DNA of 64,000 nucleotides from Muricea muricata (taxonomy: Eukaryota > Cnidaria > Anthozoa > Malacalcyonacea > Plexauridae). A program made the translations under genes and the position numbers. This document shows, one piece after another, positions 21,479-32,157 of this stretch. The stretch covers positions 49,485,379 through 49,549,378 of the forward strand of contig OY979716.1 in the NCBI GenBank assembly GCA_963855995.1, in the 5' to 3' direction. Each line of letters starts with the position of its first letter. Within the stretch, counting starts at the first letter, position 1. Below the pieces are notes generated by a model. That model worked only from the letters and a program-made list of their open reading frames with translations, made no database searches and was not told where the DNA came from.

Positions 21479-21931
21479 ATGAATAATCCATACGTACTTT
21501 ATTATCTTGATCAACAAGGTCACGGTATGACTGTGTTCAGAGGTAGTCCATGGCAATTAGGTCATGGTCAAATGGGGTATGGACTGGGTGGTCTGTTTCG
21601 TAGCGTTGCCAGAACGGTCATGCCCATGGTAAAAAGTGGAGCTAAAGCTCTTGGGAATATTGCTCTGAACAGTGGTGCAAACTTTATTGGAGATGTTCTC
21701 GCTGGGAAAAATGTCAAAGATGCTGCAAAAGCACGCACCAGGGAAGCCGCTGATGCGACGAAACAGAAAGCTGTGCAGCGACTGCGAGCGTACGCTCAAA
21801 CAGGAAGTGGAAAACGACGTAAAAAAACCACAGAAAAGAAGAAAGCTAAAAAGAGAAAGACATCTACGCCTACTACCAGAAGTAATCCGACCAAGAAACG
21901 AAGAACAACTCCTGCAGACATATTTGGTTAA
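21479..21931 (+). CDS. Basic Polinton structural-type protein, 150 aa
   Basis: Intact frame MNNPYVLYYLDQQGHG with a Gly-rich middle (GQMGYGLGGLFRSVART), an amphipathic Ala/Lys helix (GDVLAGKNVKDAAKARTREA) and a strongly basic Lys/Arg-Thr/Pro tail (KKKAKKRKTSTP) that is a likely nuclear-localisation and DNA-condensing region. Similar proteins lie between the minor and major capsid genes of many Polintons. By size, charge and place it resembles adenovirus core or minor-capsid components, but homology is not shown. The start is 3 bp after the upstream gene's final stop and it is followed 3 bp later by the major capsid ATG. Confidence 0.7.
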   Translation: MNNPYVLYYLDQQGHGMTVFRGSPWQLGHGQMGYGLGGLFRSVARTVMPMVKSGAKALGNIALNSGANFIGDVLAGKNVKDAAKARTREAADATKQKAVQRLRAYAQTGSGKRRKKTTEKKKAKKRKTSTPTTRSNPTKKRRTTPADIFG

Positions 21932-21933
21932 AC

Positions 21934-23275
21934 ATGAGTTTTGTACATGCTAAATCACAAGAGTGTACCAAGAGTGAACTTGATTTATTTTCTGTACCAC
22001 CAACACAAGTGAGTTTAGAAAAGGGACATTGGGTAGACCACTTGCCGGTGTCCAAGTGTTTCAGATGGCGGACCTATCACGTTCCTCTGTCCGGGAACGG
22101 AGGACTATGTAGATTTGGCAAAAACCATCCTGGTGGTTCGAGCAAAAGTAACAAAGGCAAACGGAGATGATCTTGACCAGGACGAAAAAGTAGGTATCGT
22201 CAACAATTTTCTACATAGCTTATTCAAACAAGTGGATGTGTTTTTGAAAGGGAAACAGGTCACCCAGGCAACGGGGACCTATGCATATCGTGCCTATTTG
22301 GAGACGCTCCTCAACTATGGTCCAGCCGCAAAACGGTCTCAATTGACGGCCGCAATGTTCTACAAAGACACGAGCACTAAAAGGGATACCGCTGACCCAA
22401 CACTCGCTGGAGACCATGCTAATGTCGACCTTGGCCTCAAGAAAAGGTACGAGTTTAGCAAAGGAAGCGGCATCATCGAAATGGCGGGACCTATATTCTG
22501 CGACGTGCTTATGAGCGAACGGCTTCTTTTGAGCTATGTGGATCTCAAGATACTTATGAATCAAAACGTGGACGAGTTTTGTTTGATGGCCTCAGAGGCG
22601 GATGCCGATTATAAGGTGAAATTGACGGAGGTTTATCTCAAGATACGTAAAGTGAAAGTCAATCCAAGCATATCCATAGCCCACGAACTGGCATTGAAGA
22701 AAGGACCTGCCATTTATCCTGTGAGACGTGTGGAGTGCAAATCTTTCATCATCCCAGCTGGAAATCCATCATTGAGAAAAGATAATCTCTACAACGGACT
22801 TGTGCCGAAAACGATTATCTTTGGAATGGTCGATAGCACAGCATTCAATGGTGCCTACAAGAAGAACCCCTTCAACTTTCAGAATTTTACAACATCCTTC
22901 TTAGCAATCAGCGTCAACGGAGAAGAAGTACCCTTCAAACCCTTACAGCTCTCCTATACTGCAGCAACCCGCAGATACATCGAAGCCTTCCTTACCTTGT
23001 TCTCGAGTACTGGAAAGATGTTTTATGATGTTGGTAACGATATTTCACGTGATGAGTTTGTTAATGGGTTTAACCTCTATAGTGCTGACCTCAGTCCTGA
23101 CATGTGTGGGTCCTCCGACCATTTTAACGTGGTCCAACGCAGAAATCTTGCAGTCGACATCAAGTTCTCTACTGCACCTACAGTAGCTGTGATCTCGTGT
23201 GCTACGGTGAATTCGAAAACACTATTCATATTGATTCTGAAAGAAACGTCATCTACGATTACGCTGGTTACATGA
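21934..23275 (+). pseudogene. Polinton major capsid protein (double jelly-roll), frame changes
   Basis: The first frame starts MSFVHAKSQECTKSELDLFS and carries PPTQVSLEKGHWVDH, the conserved N-terminus of the Polinton major capsid protein. It runs out of frame near 22058-22061 in a short T-run. The main body (22115-23275 in a second frame) has KVGIVNNFLHSLFKQVDVFL, GTYAYRAYLETLLNYG, GPIFCDVLMSERLLLSYVDL and PIYPVRR-type strands. The family-typical acidic C-terminal tail (FENTIHIDSERN) appears in the first frame again from about 23205, so a second frame change near 23200 is likely. The intact product would be the hexon-like double jelly-roll shell protein. As it stands the gene cannot make it. 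Confidence 0.85.
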
Positions 23276-23787
23276 ACACTGCACAAATCACTCATGCACT
23301 AGAAGAAGATCCTATAACGAAAAAAATGTTTTGTGGTGTATTTCCCTGTGATAAACTACTCCAAACGATCGACAAGTATCCTTGTGGATTTGTCGCGAAC
23401 ACAGATCCGAGTAGCAAGCCTGGAACTCACTGGATTTCAATTTGGATCGGTCCAAGTGATGCTCGGGGGGACCACAACAAGATTCTGGGGGAATATTTTG
23501 ACAGCTACGGGACTGATGTACCATTGGTGTTTAGAAACTATTTGGAAAAACACACTGATAAATGGAAATATAACAAGCGTAAATTACAAAGTATTTGGTC
23601 CGACGTATGTGGTGATTACTGTATATTCTACCTAAGCCATAGAGCACGTGGTTATAGCATGAACAAAATCGTACAGTTGTTTGATGACAATACTATGTTA
23701 AATGACGCGAAAGTGTCTCATTTTGTTAAGACTCACTTTAGAGTTAATGTTAATCTTATTCAGTTTAGTAAAAAGTTGGTTCAATAA
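23272..23787 (+). CDS. Adenain-type cysteine protease (capsid maturation)
   Basis: Start at MNTAQITHALEEDP (23272), whose ATG overlaps the TGA of the main major-capsid frame (ATGA). The 171-residue product has the Ulp1/adenain fold residues: His53 in GTHWISIW, Asp77 in EYFDSYG, Gln106 in LQSIW and Cys113 in DVCGDYCIFYL. This is the full catalytic set, and no lesion is seen. In adenoviruses and Polintons the enzyme cleaves structural precursors during particle maturation. It is the last gene of the plus-strand block and is followed by a run of GT repeats at 23806-23822. Confidence 0.9.
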   Translation: MNTAQITHALEEDPITKKMFCGVFPCDKLLQTIDKYPCGFVANTDPSSKPGTHWISIWIGPSDARGDHNKILGEYFDSYGTDVPLVFRNYLEKHTDKWKYNKRKLQSIWSDVCGDYCIFYLSHRARGYSMNKIVQLFDDNTMLNDAKVSHFVKTHFRVNVNLIQFSKKLVQ

Positions 23788-23905
23788 ACATTGTAGTTAA
23801 AATGAAGTGTGTGTGTGTGTGCGTTTTCATTTGCCCTAACCCCATGTATAACACAACGCTAAGAACGTATTTTAAAAACAATTTATTAAGTAAACAATTA
23901 CAAGA

Positions 23906-24622
23906 TTAATATTTAAGCCAACGTTCCTGAGTTTGTTTTGGCTTGCTTGGTTTTTCGTCACGTCTTTTTAGAAGCTTTTGAAAATACATCGACGAGGTCG
24001 AAGCCCCTGGACTGTCTAAGAGACTGCCTTCTTCAGAAAAATTGCGGTCCATTCGGAACTCTTTCCATTGTTCTTCATTCCTCACCAAATCTTTAGGCAC
24101 ATTTATCTTGGATAAAACACGAAAAAATTCCTTTGAACCAGTAGGATTGAAAATTTTTCTCGCCCTCAGAGCATCTGAGATCAAGTCCGAGATGTTTGAT
24201 TGTGGAATGTTTTCACCCTCGAGCTTCACCTCTCCAGTTTTGTCCCATGTGATAATGTCCGGTCTTTCTTTCAATCGGTTTAAGATAGCTGTCGCCCTGG
24301 ACTGCATTGTCTTAGGTATATGTTTAACAATGACTTCGTCAGATAATTGTTCATTTTTTGGGTGGGTAGGTTCTTCTTCATTTTCAGCATTAGGCGCTAT
24401 CCGAATAGTTGGTGTTTCGCTGTCCTTTTGCTGTCTGAGATTAAGGTATCTTTCCAGGTTGGCATAGTACATTTTTTGCTTTTCTGTATCATCAACATCC
24501 GTGCGTTGGAGAATATTTGTCATGTCTGTGTCCGCATTTATCATGTTTTTTATGATCGGTGAAGTCTCAAGCTTTTGCTTTTGCTCAAATCTGGCATAAG
24601 CGTCTTCTGGTACCAAAATCAT
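23906..24622 (-). CDS. Conserved Polinton protein of unknown function, 238 aa
   Basis: Intact frame starting MILVPEDAYARFEQKQKLE, with a predicted coiled coil at the N-terminus (IIKNMINADTDMTNILQR). A conserved-looking core follows (MQSRATAILNRLKERPDIIT, EVKLEGENIPQSNISDLISD, ARKIFNPTGSKEFFRVL), then a Lys-rich tail. I recognise this layout from Polinton-type elements and many stand-alone cnidarian genes, but its role is unknown. It is the distal gene of the minus-strand structural cluster, 7 bp after the next gene on that strand, so a structural or assembly role is plausible. Confidence 0.65.
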   Translation of the reverse strand: MILVPEDAYARFEQKQKLETSPIIKNMINADTDMTNILQRTDVDDTEKQKMYYANLERYLNLRQQKDSETPTIRIAPNAENEEEPTHPKNEQLSDEVIVKHIPKTMQSRATAILNRLKERPDIITWDKTGEVKLEGENIPQSNISDLISDALRARKIFNPTGSKEFFRVLSKINVPKDLVRNEEQWKEFRMDRNFSEEGSLLDSPGASTSSMYFQKLLKRRDEKPSKPKQTQERWLKY

Positions 24623-24629
24623 TCTCGCT

Positions 24630-24959
24630 TCATTTTGTTAGTAAACTTCCTAGGACAGTTAAAACAAGTGGTAACAAAGCAGTTAGGAGATTACCACCTT
24701 TCTGATTAAGAAACTGTTTCTTTTTCTTTCGCGATACTTTTTTATTTGCAAGTCCACGGACATGTGTCTTATACCGTGCTAAGCGACGTTTCTGACGAGG
24801 TGTGAGTGGAATAACACCTTTTAGTAGATTCAGGGCACACTCGCAAATGGAAGTAACCAGAGACACTGGCCCATGTTCAATAAGTAATTTACGTAGTTTT
24901 GGTTTGCATTTAGCCAGAACTTGTAGATAAGGAAGATTGTCCTTCATGTGCTTTGACAT
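24630..24959 (-). CDS. Small basic protein with hydrophobic C-terminus, 109 aa
   Basis: Intact frame MSKHMKDNLPYLQVLAKCKP followed by KLRKLLIEHGPVSLVTSICE, PLTPRQKRRLARYKTHVR and a KKVSRKKKKQ basic patch. It ends with a hydrophobic segment, LLTALLPLVLTVLGSLLTK. The combination of a basic middle and a short hydrophobic or amphipathic end would suit a DNA-packaging or membrane-disrupting virion peptide. Similar proteins occur in other Polintons. It lies between the ATPase gene and the 238-aa gene on the same strand with short spacers, consistent with one late unit. Function is inference. Confidence 0.65.
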   Translation of the reverse strand: MSKHMKDNLPYLQVLAKCKPKLRKLLIEHGPVSLVTSICECALNLLKGVIPLTPRQKRRLARYKTHVRGLANKKVSRKKKKQFLNQKGGNLLTALLPLVLTVLGSLLTK

Positions 24960-24994
24960 GTTGCAAATAAGATGTCTTGAGCTGAAACCGTTGT

Positions 24995-25654
24995 TTAAGT
25001 GCTACGTTTAACATAAACAATTTGCTTCCCGCCAGGTAAAATGTTTGTTCTCAATCGCATATTGTCTGGAGTAAGTTGATGTAGATCTAATAGCAGGTAA
25101 CCATATGGTTTTGCTGTGGCATCTTGAAAAGACTTTAAAAGGAAATTTGTATTGTGTGGGTACATTTGACGTGCCAAAGTTGCAATACCTAGTGAATCTC
25201 TCGGGTTTTTAAACACAATCATGTAATGTGAGTTTAAGCTTATAGTTCTTGACTGTTTACCAGGTGGGAATAAATTCTGGGTCAAATACATAACGGATAT
25301 TCCTCGATGATGGGAACCTCGTGTAAACAAATCGGTCATACGCAGATCCTTGGAACACTCGGACATCAGATCATCAATTATAACTAATGAGTTTGTGTAA
25401 CCTTTAAGAATGTCGTACAAATTGTCAGGAAATCCTTCGATAAAACTAATATTGGGTAATGTTTCAACCATACTGCCAAATTCTGACGGATGCTCACCAT
25501 AACAATAAAGTATTTTTGACGGTACGGGATCAAAAAGCTCGTTGCAATTGTAAAGCATTTGTCTGACCAAGTGAGATTTTCCCGATTGACTTTTACTACA
25601 AATATAAAAGTTAGCTGGTGTCTTAAATCGCACGTCCATACTGATTTCAAGCAA
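24995..25654 (-). CDS. Genome-packaging ATPase (FtsK/HerA type)
   Basis: A 219-residue intact frame, MLEISMDVRFKTPANFYICS. Walker A is SKSQSGKSHLVRQ at about residues 20-32, with Ser in the first Gly position. Walker B is SLVIIDDLM near residues 88-96. Downstream LFTRGSHHRGISVMYLTQNL contains the sensor-type Gln/Asn typical of the adenovirus IVa2/A32-like packaging ATPases found in Polintons. It would drive DNA into preformed capsids. A second in-frame Met (MDVRFKTP) five residues in could be the true start. It is the best-preserved enzyme of the minus-strand block. Confidence 0.88.
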   Translation of the reverse strand: MLEISMDVRFKTPANFYICSKSQSGKSHLVRQMLYNCNELFDPVPSKILYCYGEHPSEFGSMVETLPNISFIEGFPDNLYDILKGYTNSLVIIDDLMSECSKDLRMTDLFTRGSHHRGISVMYLTQNLFPPGKQSRTISLNSHYMIVFKNPRDSLGIATLARQMYPHNTNFLLKSFQDATAKPYGYLLLDLHQLTPDNMRLRTNILPGGKQIVYVKRST

Positions 25655-26298
25655 TGTCTAAAATGACAAAACTGTTAATTGTATATGAAGCTATATACAG
25701 GTGTGTGACTGATTTGTTTACATTAACATAAAGTGCAAAGTGTATGCTTTGACCGAAAAAGGTATATACACAATCACAGACACAACAGAGTTACTTTATT
25801 TCCTGTCAACTACATATTTTACTCTTTTGTATGGCATATCCATACAAATTTGATTTTCATGTTTTTTTTTTCTTTTTTGTCTGACCGCATACACATCAGG
25901 TAGGTGTATCTATGTTAAGGTGATAATGCTTTTAGACTGTTCAAATCAAGGCTTATATTAAACGAAATACCTGTACCAAAGTCCGAACACATAAAAAGTA
26001 CAAGGTTGCTAAATTTAAGAGAAAACAACACCTCTCAAATTTCATGATGCTAAATATTACAGGTTTGTATTATTTTTTGGTGAACAAATGATTGGAGTTT
26101 TTTCGGGGGACCATAGTATGCATGATTCTTTAATAATTAACTTTTAATGTTACAATGATAACATCAAACTGTAAAATTACAAGGATGTTAATATTGCTAA
26201 AATATTTCATGTTGAAGATTTCACATATGGTTGACTATAATGTAGTATCAGGTTTAACATTCACAAATTAGTTCTCCTCGTTAAAATCTTAAGAATGA
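25655..26298. other. Non-coding spacer between ATPase and polymerase genes
   Basis: A+T-rich, with no open frame of note on either strand. Several polyT/polyA tracts are present. It would hold the 3' end of the polymerase transcript and the promoter of the ATPase unit on the minus strand. Confidence 0.5.
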
Positions 26299-29200
26299 TT
26301 AAAACAAAGACTGTCTATAAAATGAAGCGTCATTTTCATCGCTATACATTTCAAAGTCATTAATAAAATCACGATCGGATTCATTTTCTTGTTCATAGTC
26401 ATTGTCTGTTTCATCATCTGTGTCCATCAAATTAACATCATCAGCAATGTCCTCATTGTAAATTTCAATATTCATCATCTCGACATCATCTTCGGTGCCA
26501 TCAATCTGCATATGTTCCACGGTGGTCGGTGCTGTAGGATGAACCATAGTAAAAAGAATATGGTCTGGAACAGATGGCATGGTTGGAAGAGCAGGTTCAG
26601 TATGGGAAATTGTACCTGGTGACCAGTAATAGCCAAAGGGGATAGTGTCTTCACCAATGATTATACGTTTATCGTAGACAACTTGATAAGATTTCACCTC
26701 ACGCTTGTTGGCAAGGCGTCGGGTCTGTTTTTCTCTTGTTATCTTACATTCATTTATTATATCTAAGCTAGCTTCCTTTTTTTTCTTGTCTACGTCATCT
26801 GCATATGTGTTTAAAAATTTTCATATAACGTCTTTCATTGAATCAAAATTAAGAATTTGACTATTCTTAAAATTTAAAGTAAACCCTCGTACTTTACAAT
26901 GTTTTGTATTATTACTCACAGCATATGAATAATTCTTAGCCCCTCCACATGCAAACCTTGTAATATAACTATCTGGCCCATGTTTTGGTGTAATTTCATC
27001 TGTTAGTTGCCCTAGGTAATCCCCCAGGACCGGTTCAGGGCTACCCTCTCTAGTTACATAAATACAACTATCCATGTCTATGTAAAGCACATTTTCTCCT
27101 AACAGGTCCATTAGGTTGTAAAGTTCAAGTCTAGCCCATGCTGTGGTAAAAATTCCTATGAATATATTAGTTAATTTATTCTCTGCTTGATACTCATGCT
27201 TACGTTTAAATACCATTTCCACTAAATCATTGTTTAAAATAGATAAATCATGCATTTCTACATCTGCACCATTGAGGCGTCTGTAAAAATGAAGAGAATC
27301 ACTAACAAATTCAGTATTTAACCAGTCATCTCTCTGGCAAAACGTCCCCCATAGACTATTTAAGCATAACTTATCAATAGCCCTTAGCCCTGGATTGTAC
27401 TTAATTCTATCTATTCTTAAAGCAATTCCTTCATTTTTATAGTATTCGTTCACGTATTTTGTCTGGTCCTCGGGTGTGCGAACCCATTCTGGAAAACCCG
27501 AACTTTCCTGTTTTATCCTAAGAAAATGATTCAGATATTCACTAAATAAATCGTTCGACGTTTCCTTGAAGTTCCAAATTTCATAAATTTTTAAAATCCT
27601 GTACCCCTTTTCGATCGCCTTTTCAACCTCAACAGTGGTAAATGTGCCCAAAAACGATCTTTCCTCTTCAGAATGCCGGCATTCTGAAGAGTTATCCATG
27701 ACACACTGCTTACATAGAGGGAAAAACAATTTACCTTTCAGACGTACTGGAAGAACCGGATGATATAAATTAGCTGGCGCCAAAACTTTACACTTTATCA
27801 AACCAAAATAATTTGAAATTTCCTCAAAGTTTTCACGGATAATTGTTGGATGTGAAACCGGATATTTTTTTTTTGTTGACGAAAGGATACAATGAAGTGT
27901 AGTCAACATATTTGATTTTTTCCCCTTCCTCAGTGTCCCGGAATAACTTAAACCCATTAACCCTGCCCCCAAAAAACGCATCACGAGGTTCCAAGTTAGT
28001 AACAATATCATATGTGTCTAAAAACTGTTGCATTTCGTGTGTTTCTTTAAGTTTCCGGTAGTCATGTTCCCAGATACTCCTTACTTCGTACCCTAAGTCC
28101 CGTAGTCTCTGTTCCCGTTGAACTGTTTCCTCATAAACGTCAACCATTTTACGATGACTATGAAAGGGGTGATCATTCTTACTGTCAAAACATAAAGGAC
28201 AACCGTGATATACACAACCATAAAATTCAAACACCGTATTAGTTTCCTCGCAAAACCCGTCTACATAGTACGTTTTCCCATTCACATCAGCGATTGCCTT
28301 TTCATTCCCGTTACATGCATGTCTAATAGTCAAATTCTTTTGATCTGCTATAAATTCTAACCACTCAATGGAACTTTTAGAGTATGGTTTTTTCACACCA
28401 CTATACATATTTTTAGGCACTATTCCAATTGTCTTCTCTTTCAAGTATTTTGAACGATAAACAGCCATCACTGCGGCGGCGATGGTGCAATAGCAAAATG
28501 GATCAACGTTTGTTTCAGCTAAAAAAGTATCACGGAACTGTACACAACATAAATGTAAAATTGTTACATCTTGTGAGCAATAGGTATGCATTTCTTTTTG
28601 AAAATCGAAAACATAATTTGTTTTGGTTAGTTCCTCATGCCACTTAATAAGCTTACTTCGAGCTTTTTCTGATTTAGTGTCTGGACTATAAAATTCTATA
28701 TCCGGCATAGGCCCTACATAATGTTGGTTTTCCAAAGTGTTGAATTTAAATGGAAAATCGCCTTTTGAATATTTGGACTCATCCAAACCAAAAGTTTCCG
28801 GAAACTTCGACAAAGGCATTTGCAAAAAATTCAGCGAGTCAATCAGACGGATTTTATAATCTTTAACTGTAAGTTGCATTATTTTCTGCCCCGAGTGTAA
28901 AACATGCATTTCAGCAGTAGGTCTGTTTTCAATTAGCCACCTTTCAATAAACACTCCATCGAACGCTTTAGCATTGTGAGCTATCACTGTGTACCCTTCA
29001 TGTTTCCTATCAAACAAAAACATGCAAAACTCGCTCAAAGAATCATACCCTTTGAAAATATATTCAGCTCCACAAGCATACTGAGCGACAACATAATTAA
29101 CAACATGTTCTCCGCTTGAAAAATCTGTCTCAAAATCATAAAAGATTAGTTTATTGTTGAGTGTTTTAGGTTCTTCAGTCTGCATATAGCACAAATGGCC

Positions 29201-30681
29201 AGACAAGACATGTTCTTTACACACATGGCACACATATTCACCGCAACGATGTACATTTTGTCTCTCTCTGTCAACAATTACCAGGCATGTTTGACACCGA
29301 AACGACTTGTCACATTTGGAGGGCAGGTCAACACCCCTAGACAGTCGACTCTTTTTATGATGATTGTAACAAGCAACCGAATGACAGACTTTGTAACAAT
29401 CAGCGCATACTTGTTTTTCGCATAAAATCAAACTACAATCTTTACGTAAGCAAGTGTTACATGGATCGGAGCAAGGATGATTGAAATAATTCGAAACATA
29501 AGACTTACATTTTTGACATAAAAACCGTTTTCCGTAGAAAGAAGGGAGTTTTTCAGGATTAATAACATTAAAATGATCTCCATGCTTGTACAAAATAATC
29601 TTCTTATTACCCCTGGGACCTTCATATATTACTGAATTCCGTGCATGGAAGTCTATAACTATGATCTAATAGCCCACCAGTACCCCTTGGAATTTGGAAA
29701 TTTCCCGAAGACCACAAAGTCCAGACAATACGTTCGCTTTTTTGTATAACTTCAAAGCTGCCTGTTTCTGAATCATCCTTCCTAATTTAAACTGTTTTAA
29801 TTTCGGATGATTATCTGCGAGGGCCTGACCTACGGCTATAGCCCGACCACAATACAACGCATCCTTATTCTTAATGGTAATGATAGATTTTTTAACTATA
29901 CTATCTTTACTATAATCTAATACTTTAAGAGATGTAGAGTTTTTACCAGACCCTGTTGACGACTTGATGGCTACCACATCAATGACAAACGACTGGTCAA
30001 GGGGAATATTCTCATTACTCTGTAAAACTTTTGTAATCTCGGACATTACTTTAGCAGCTGTCATTTGAAGGGACGGCAACAGTCTTGTACTGATAGGAGC
30101 TTTTAACACGTCCGATCTGATCATAACACGAAGCAGGTCTTCCGCGGGCGTTTTCAAGTCACATTGTTTTTTTACCTGCATATGAGAAAAAAGGACTTAA
30201 TCGAGTAAATTGACATCTATAATTAGGCCTTAAGAACGAAAACATGACAATTGCTTAAAAAAGGAACACATTTCACGTTTTATACCTGGTCAATAGTTTC
30301 TGTAAAGAGCCCGTCCAATTCTTTTAGGATATCTTTAACTTTGACGGTATCCGTTTCTATTGGTTTTGTCATTGTTGCACGGTAGACACAAGAGGCAGCC
30401 CCAAATTTTCTAACAAATTTTTCTGAAACCTTCTCCAGGTTAAAATGGGCAGTTTTCTTTTTATGGGAGCTACGCGACGATCTAATGTTTTCACGTTTCT
30501 CCATTAACCTTGCTCCATGGTTAAGAAGTCTGGCAGATCTCTTTTGCCAATGTAGTACATGCTTTAAATCAGGCCGCGCCTTTGAAAGTTCCTTAGTCAT
30601 TTTTTTCAAAAAACGTTTTGCTTTTTTATTTTTAACAATGGCTTGTTTTCTTAATCGTTCCATTTCTCTTTGAGATTCCAT
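26299..30681 (-). pseudogene. Polinton protein-primed family B DNA polymerase, inactivated
   Basis: Exon 1 (30284-30681, MESQREMERLRK) is joined to a long exon by an intron of about 110 bp with GT-AG ends in phase zero. The long exon runs to 26299. An N-terminal extension is followed by a cysteine-rich region (FLCQKCKSYV to HLCYMQTEEP). Next come exonuclease motifs FYDFETDFS, VIAHNAKAFDG and YCSQDVTILH, a Vsr-like endonuclease insert (YYVDGF, FEFYGCVYHGCPLC), and polymerase motifs YTSLYP, KLCLNSLWG and YIDMDS. The last replaces the usual DTDS, keeping both metal-binding Asp. The acidic end is DFINDFEMYSDEND. Lesions are TAG at 29666-29668, a frame change in the T-run at 27865-27874, and TGA at 26821-26823. 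It would replicate the element by protein priming. Confidence 0.88.
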
Positions 30682-30965
30682 TTTTAAAAGGATAAAAACC
30701 GTAAAAGAACTTTGACTTGACTGATCTGTTCAATGAGAACACCTTTGCACAATAATAAGGAACTAAGCTACCTCATTTCTATATGTACAACACACTCACA
30801 GCGCACCATTGGTGGTAGTTTAACAGTATTTAATTAATGAATCATGTTAACATACAATAATATATTACTTAATTGTTCATAACTGTTCGATTCATGTGTT
30901 CATAATAGAAAACGGTATAAACTTACATATAGGCATAGTTCTAAAATAATGTTTGTAAAAAGTCT

Positions 30966-31395
30966 TAGTCCTCTTCGTCTGATGATTCCAGCATTTGCAC
31001 CTTTTTGAACCGTTTTCCTTTCGTCACTTTTTTCAAGTCATTCCTTTTTCTCTTCGTTTTCTTTACGGACTTTATATCTGCCCACTGAAAAAAGTCGCAC
31101 TTCTCATTTGCATCCGTTTCTTGGCAGCGAAGGTACGGGCGATCAGGATTAGACGACGAATGAGAGACCCATTAACTGGCCACATCCTCACAATTGCACA
31201 TGGGGAACTTGTTGGGTTTGTACTGTTTCAGCACTTTCGTCTCGAACACGTCCATCAAATTAGTATACTGGTCTGCTGGAGTGAAAAAGGTGCAGGTTTC
31301 TTCTCTACATGTCAAAAAAAGAGCGATCATCTTTGGACTTGAATTGTTTCACTCCAGCACCACAAAAGCAGGGATACTTCTCCACAGAAACCATA
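30966..31395 (-). pseudogene. GRF-type zinc-finger protein of the Polinton, broken
   Basis: On the minus strand two frames give KYPCFCGAGVKQFK, then a frame change and TCTFFTPADQYTNLM, PMCNCEDVAS, a TAA at 31172-31174, and SSNPDRPYLRCQETDA with EKCDFFQWADI and a Lys-rich tail. The C..NPxRPYxxC......CxFFQW layout is the GRF zinc finger, a single-stranded nucleic-acid-binding module seen in DNA repair proteins and some viral genes. It lies upstream of the polymerase on the same strand, which suggests a replication accessory role. The stop and frame change make it a pseudogene. Confidence 0.6.
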
Positions 31396-32157
31396 TTTTT
31401 TTTAGTGGTGATCTATCGAACTAAATCCCAAGTCTGTGGACGCAATGAAACACCCCCTATTTTTATATGTACGGTTTTCGCGCCAAATTTTCAGGGTACA
31501 CTAATAATCATAACGCAAACTAACCCGTATAATTTTAATTAGCATTAACACCTGGTCTACAATGAAAAACGGAACGACACCTAACCACGATCCACAGCGT
31601 GAAAGCAGAATGACTCCTGACTGATGTATCTTTGTAAATAACACAACCACAGCAAGAAGTAAAGAACAAAATAACGCATGACCTACAGAAAGAAAAGAAT
31701 CTTCCTGACCTTGAAATAAGACGATCATCACAGTAAGAATTGAACAACGCATGACCTACAGCAAGAAAGGAATCTACCTATACTCTGTAGGAGTTGAAAT
31801 AAACTCAGCAATCACAGCAAGAACAAAATAATGCATGACCTACAGAAAGAAAAGAATCTTCCTGACCTTAAAAATGAATCTATTTACTCTATAGGAGTCG
31901 AAATAAACTCAGCAATCACAGCAAGAACTGAATAACGCATAACCTACGGGCTACGGCAAGAAAGGGACCTACCTATAACCAGAAATATAAACACAATAAT
32001 CACAGCAAGCATAACCGTAGGACCTACTGAGCAACAATGAAGTTTACCTAGTCTAGAGATAACACGGTTAATATATTCATGACCTCAGTACAAACACAAT
32101 CAAATAACCTAAGGCTCTCAAACACTATATAGTAACCAACAGCGCACAATAATCAAC
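31396..32157. other. Non-coding region with degenerate tandem repeats
   Basis: Between about 31620 and 32060 a unit built on GCATGACCTACAG followed by AAGAAA and GAATCTACC recurs at 31675, 31748, 31832, 31936 and 32008 with spacings of roughly 70-105 bp. Runs of CACAGCAAGAA lie between them. No coding frame crosses it. Its place between divergent genes near the right end could make it a replication or promoter region, but that is speculation. Confidence 0.6.

Noticed and set aside
23272..30681. Integrated adenovirus-like virus (adintovirus) as an alternative to a Polinton
   Set aside because: The gene set overlaps, but the element has 6-bp duplications, AGT terminal repeats and a chromodomain integrase in Polinton order. 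The two names describe overlapping groups, and nothing here requires a free virus.
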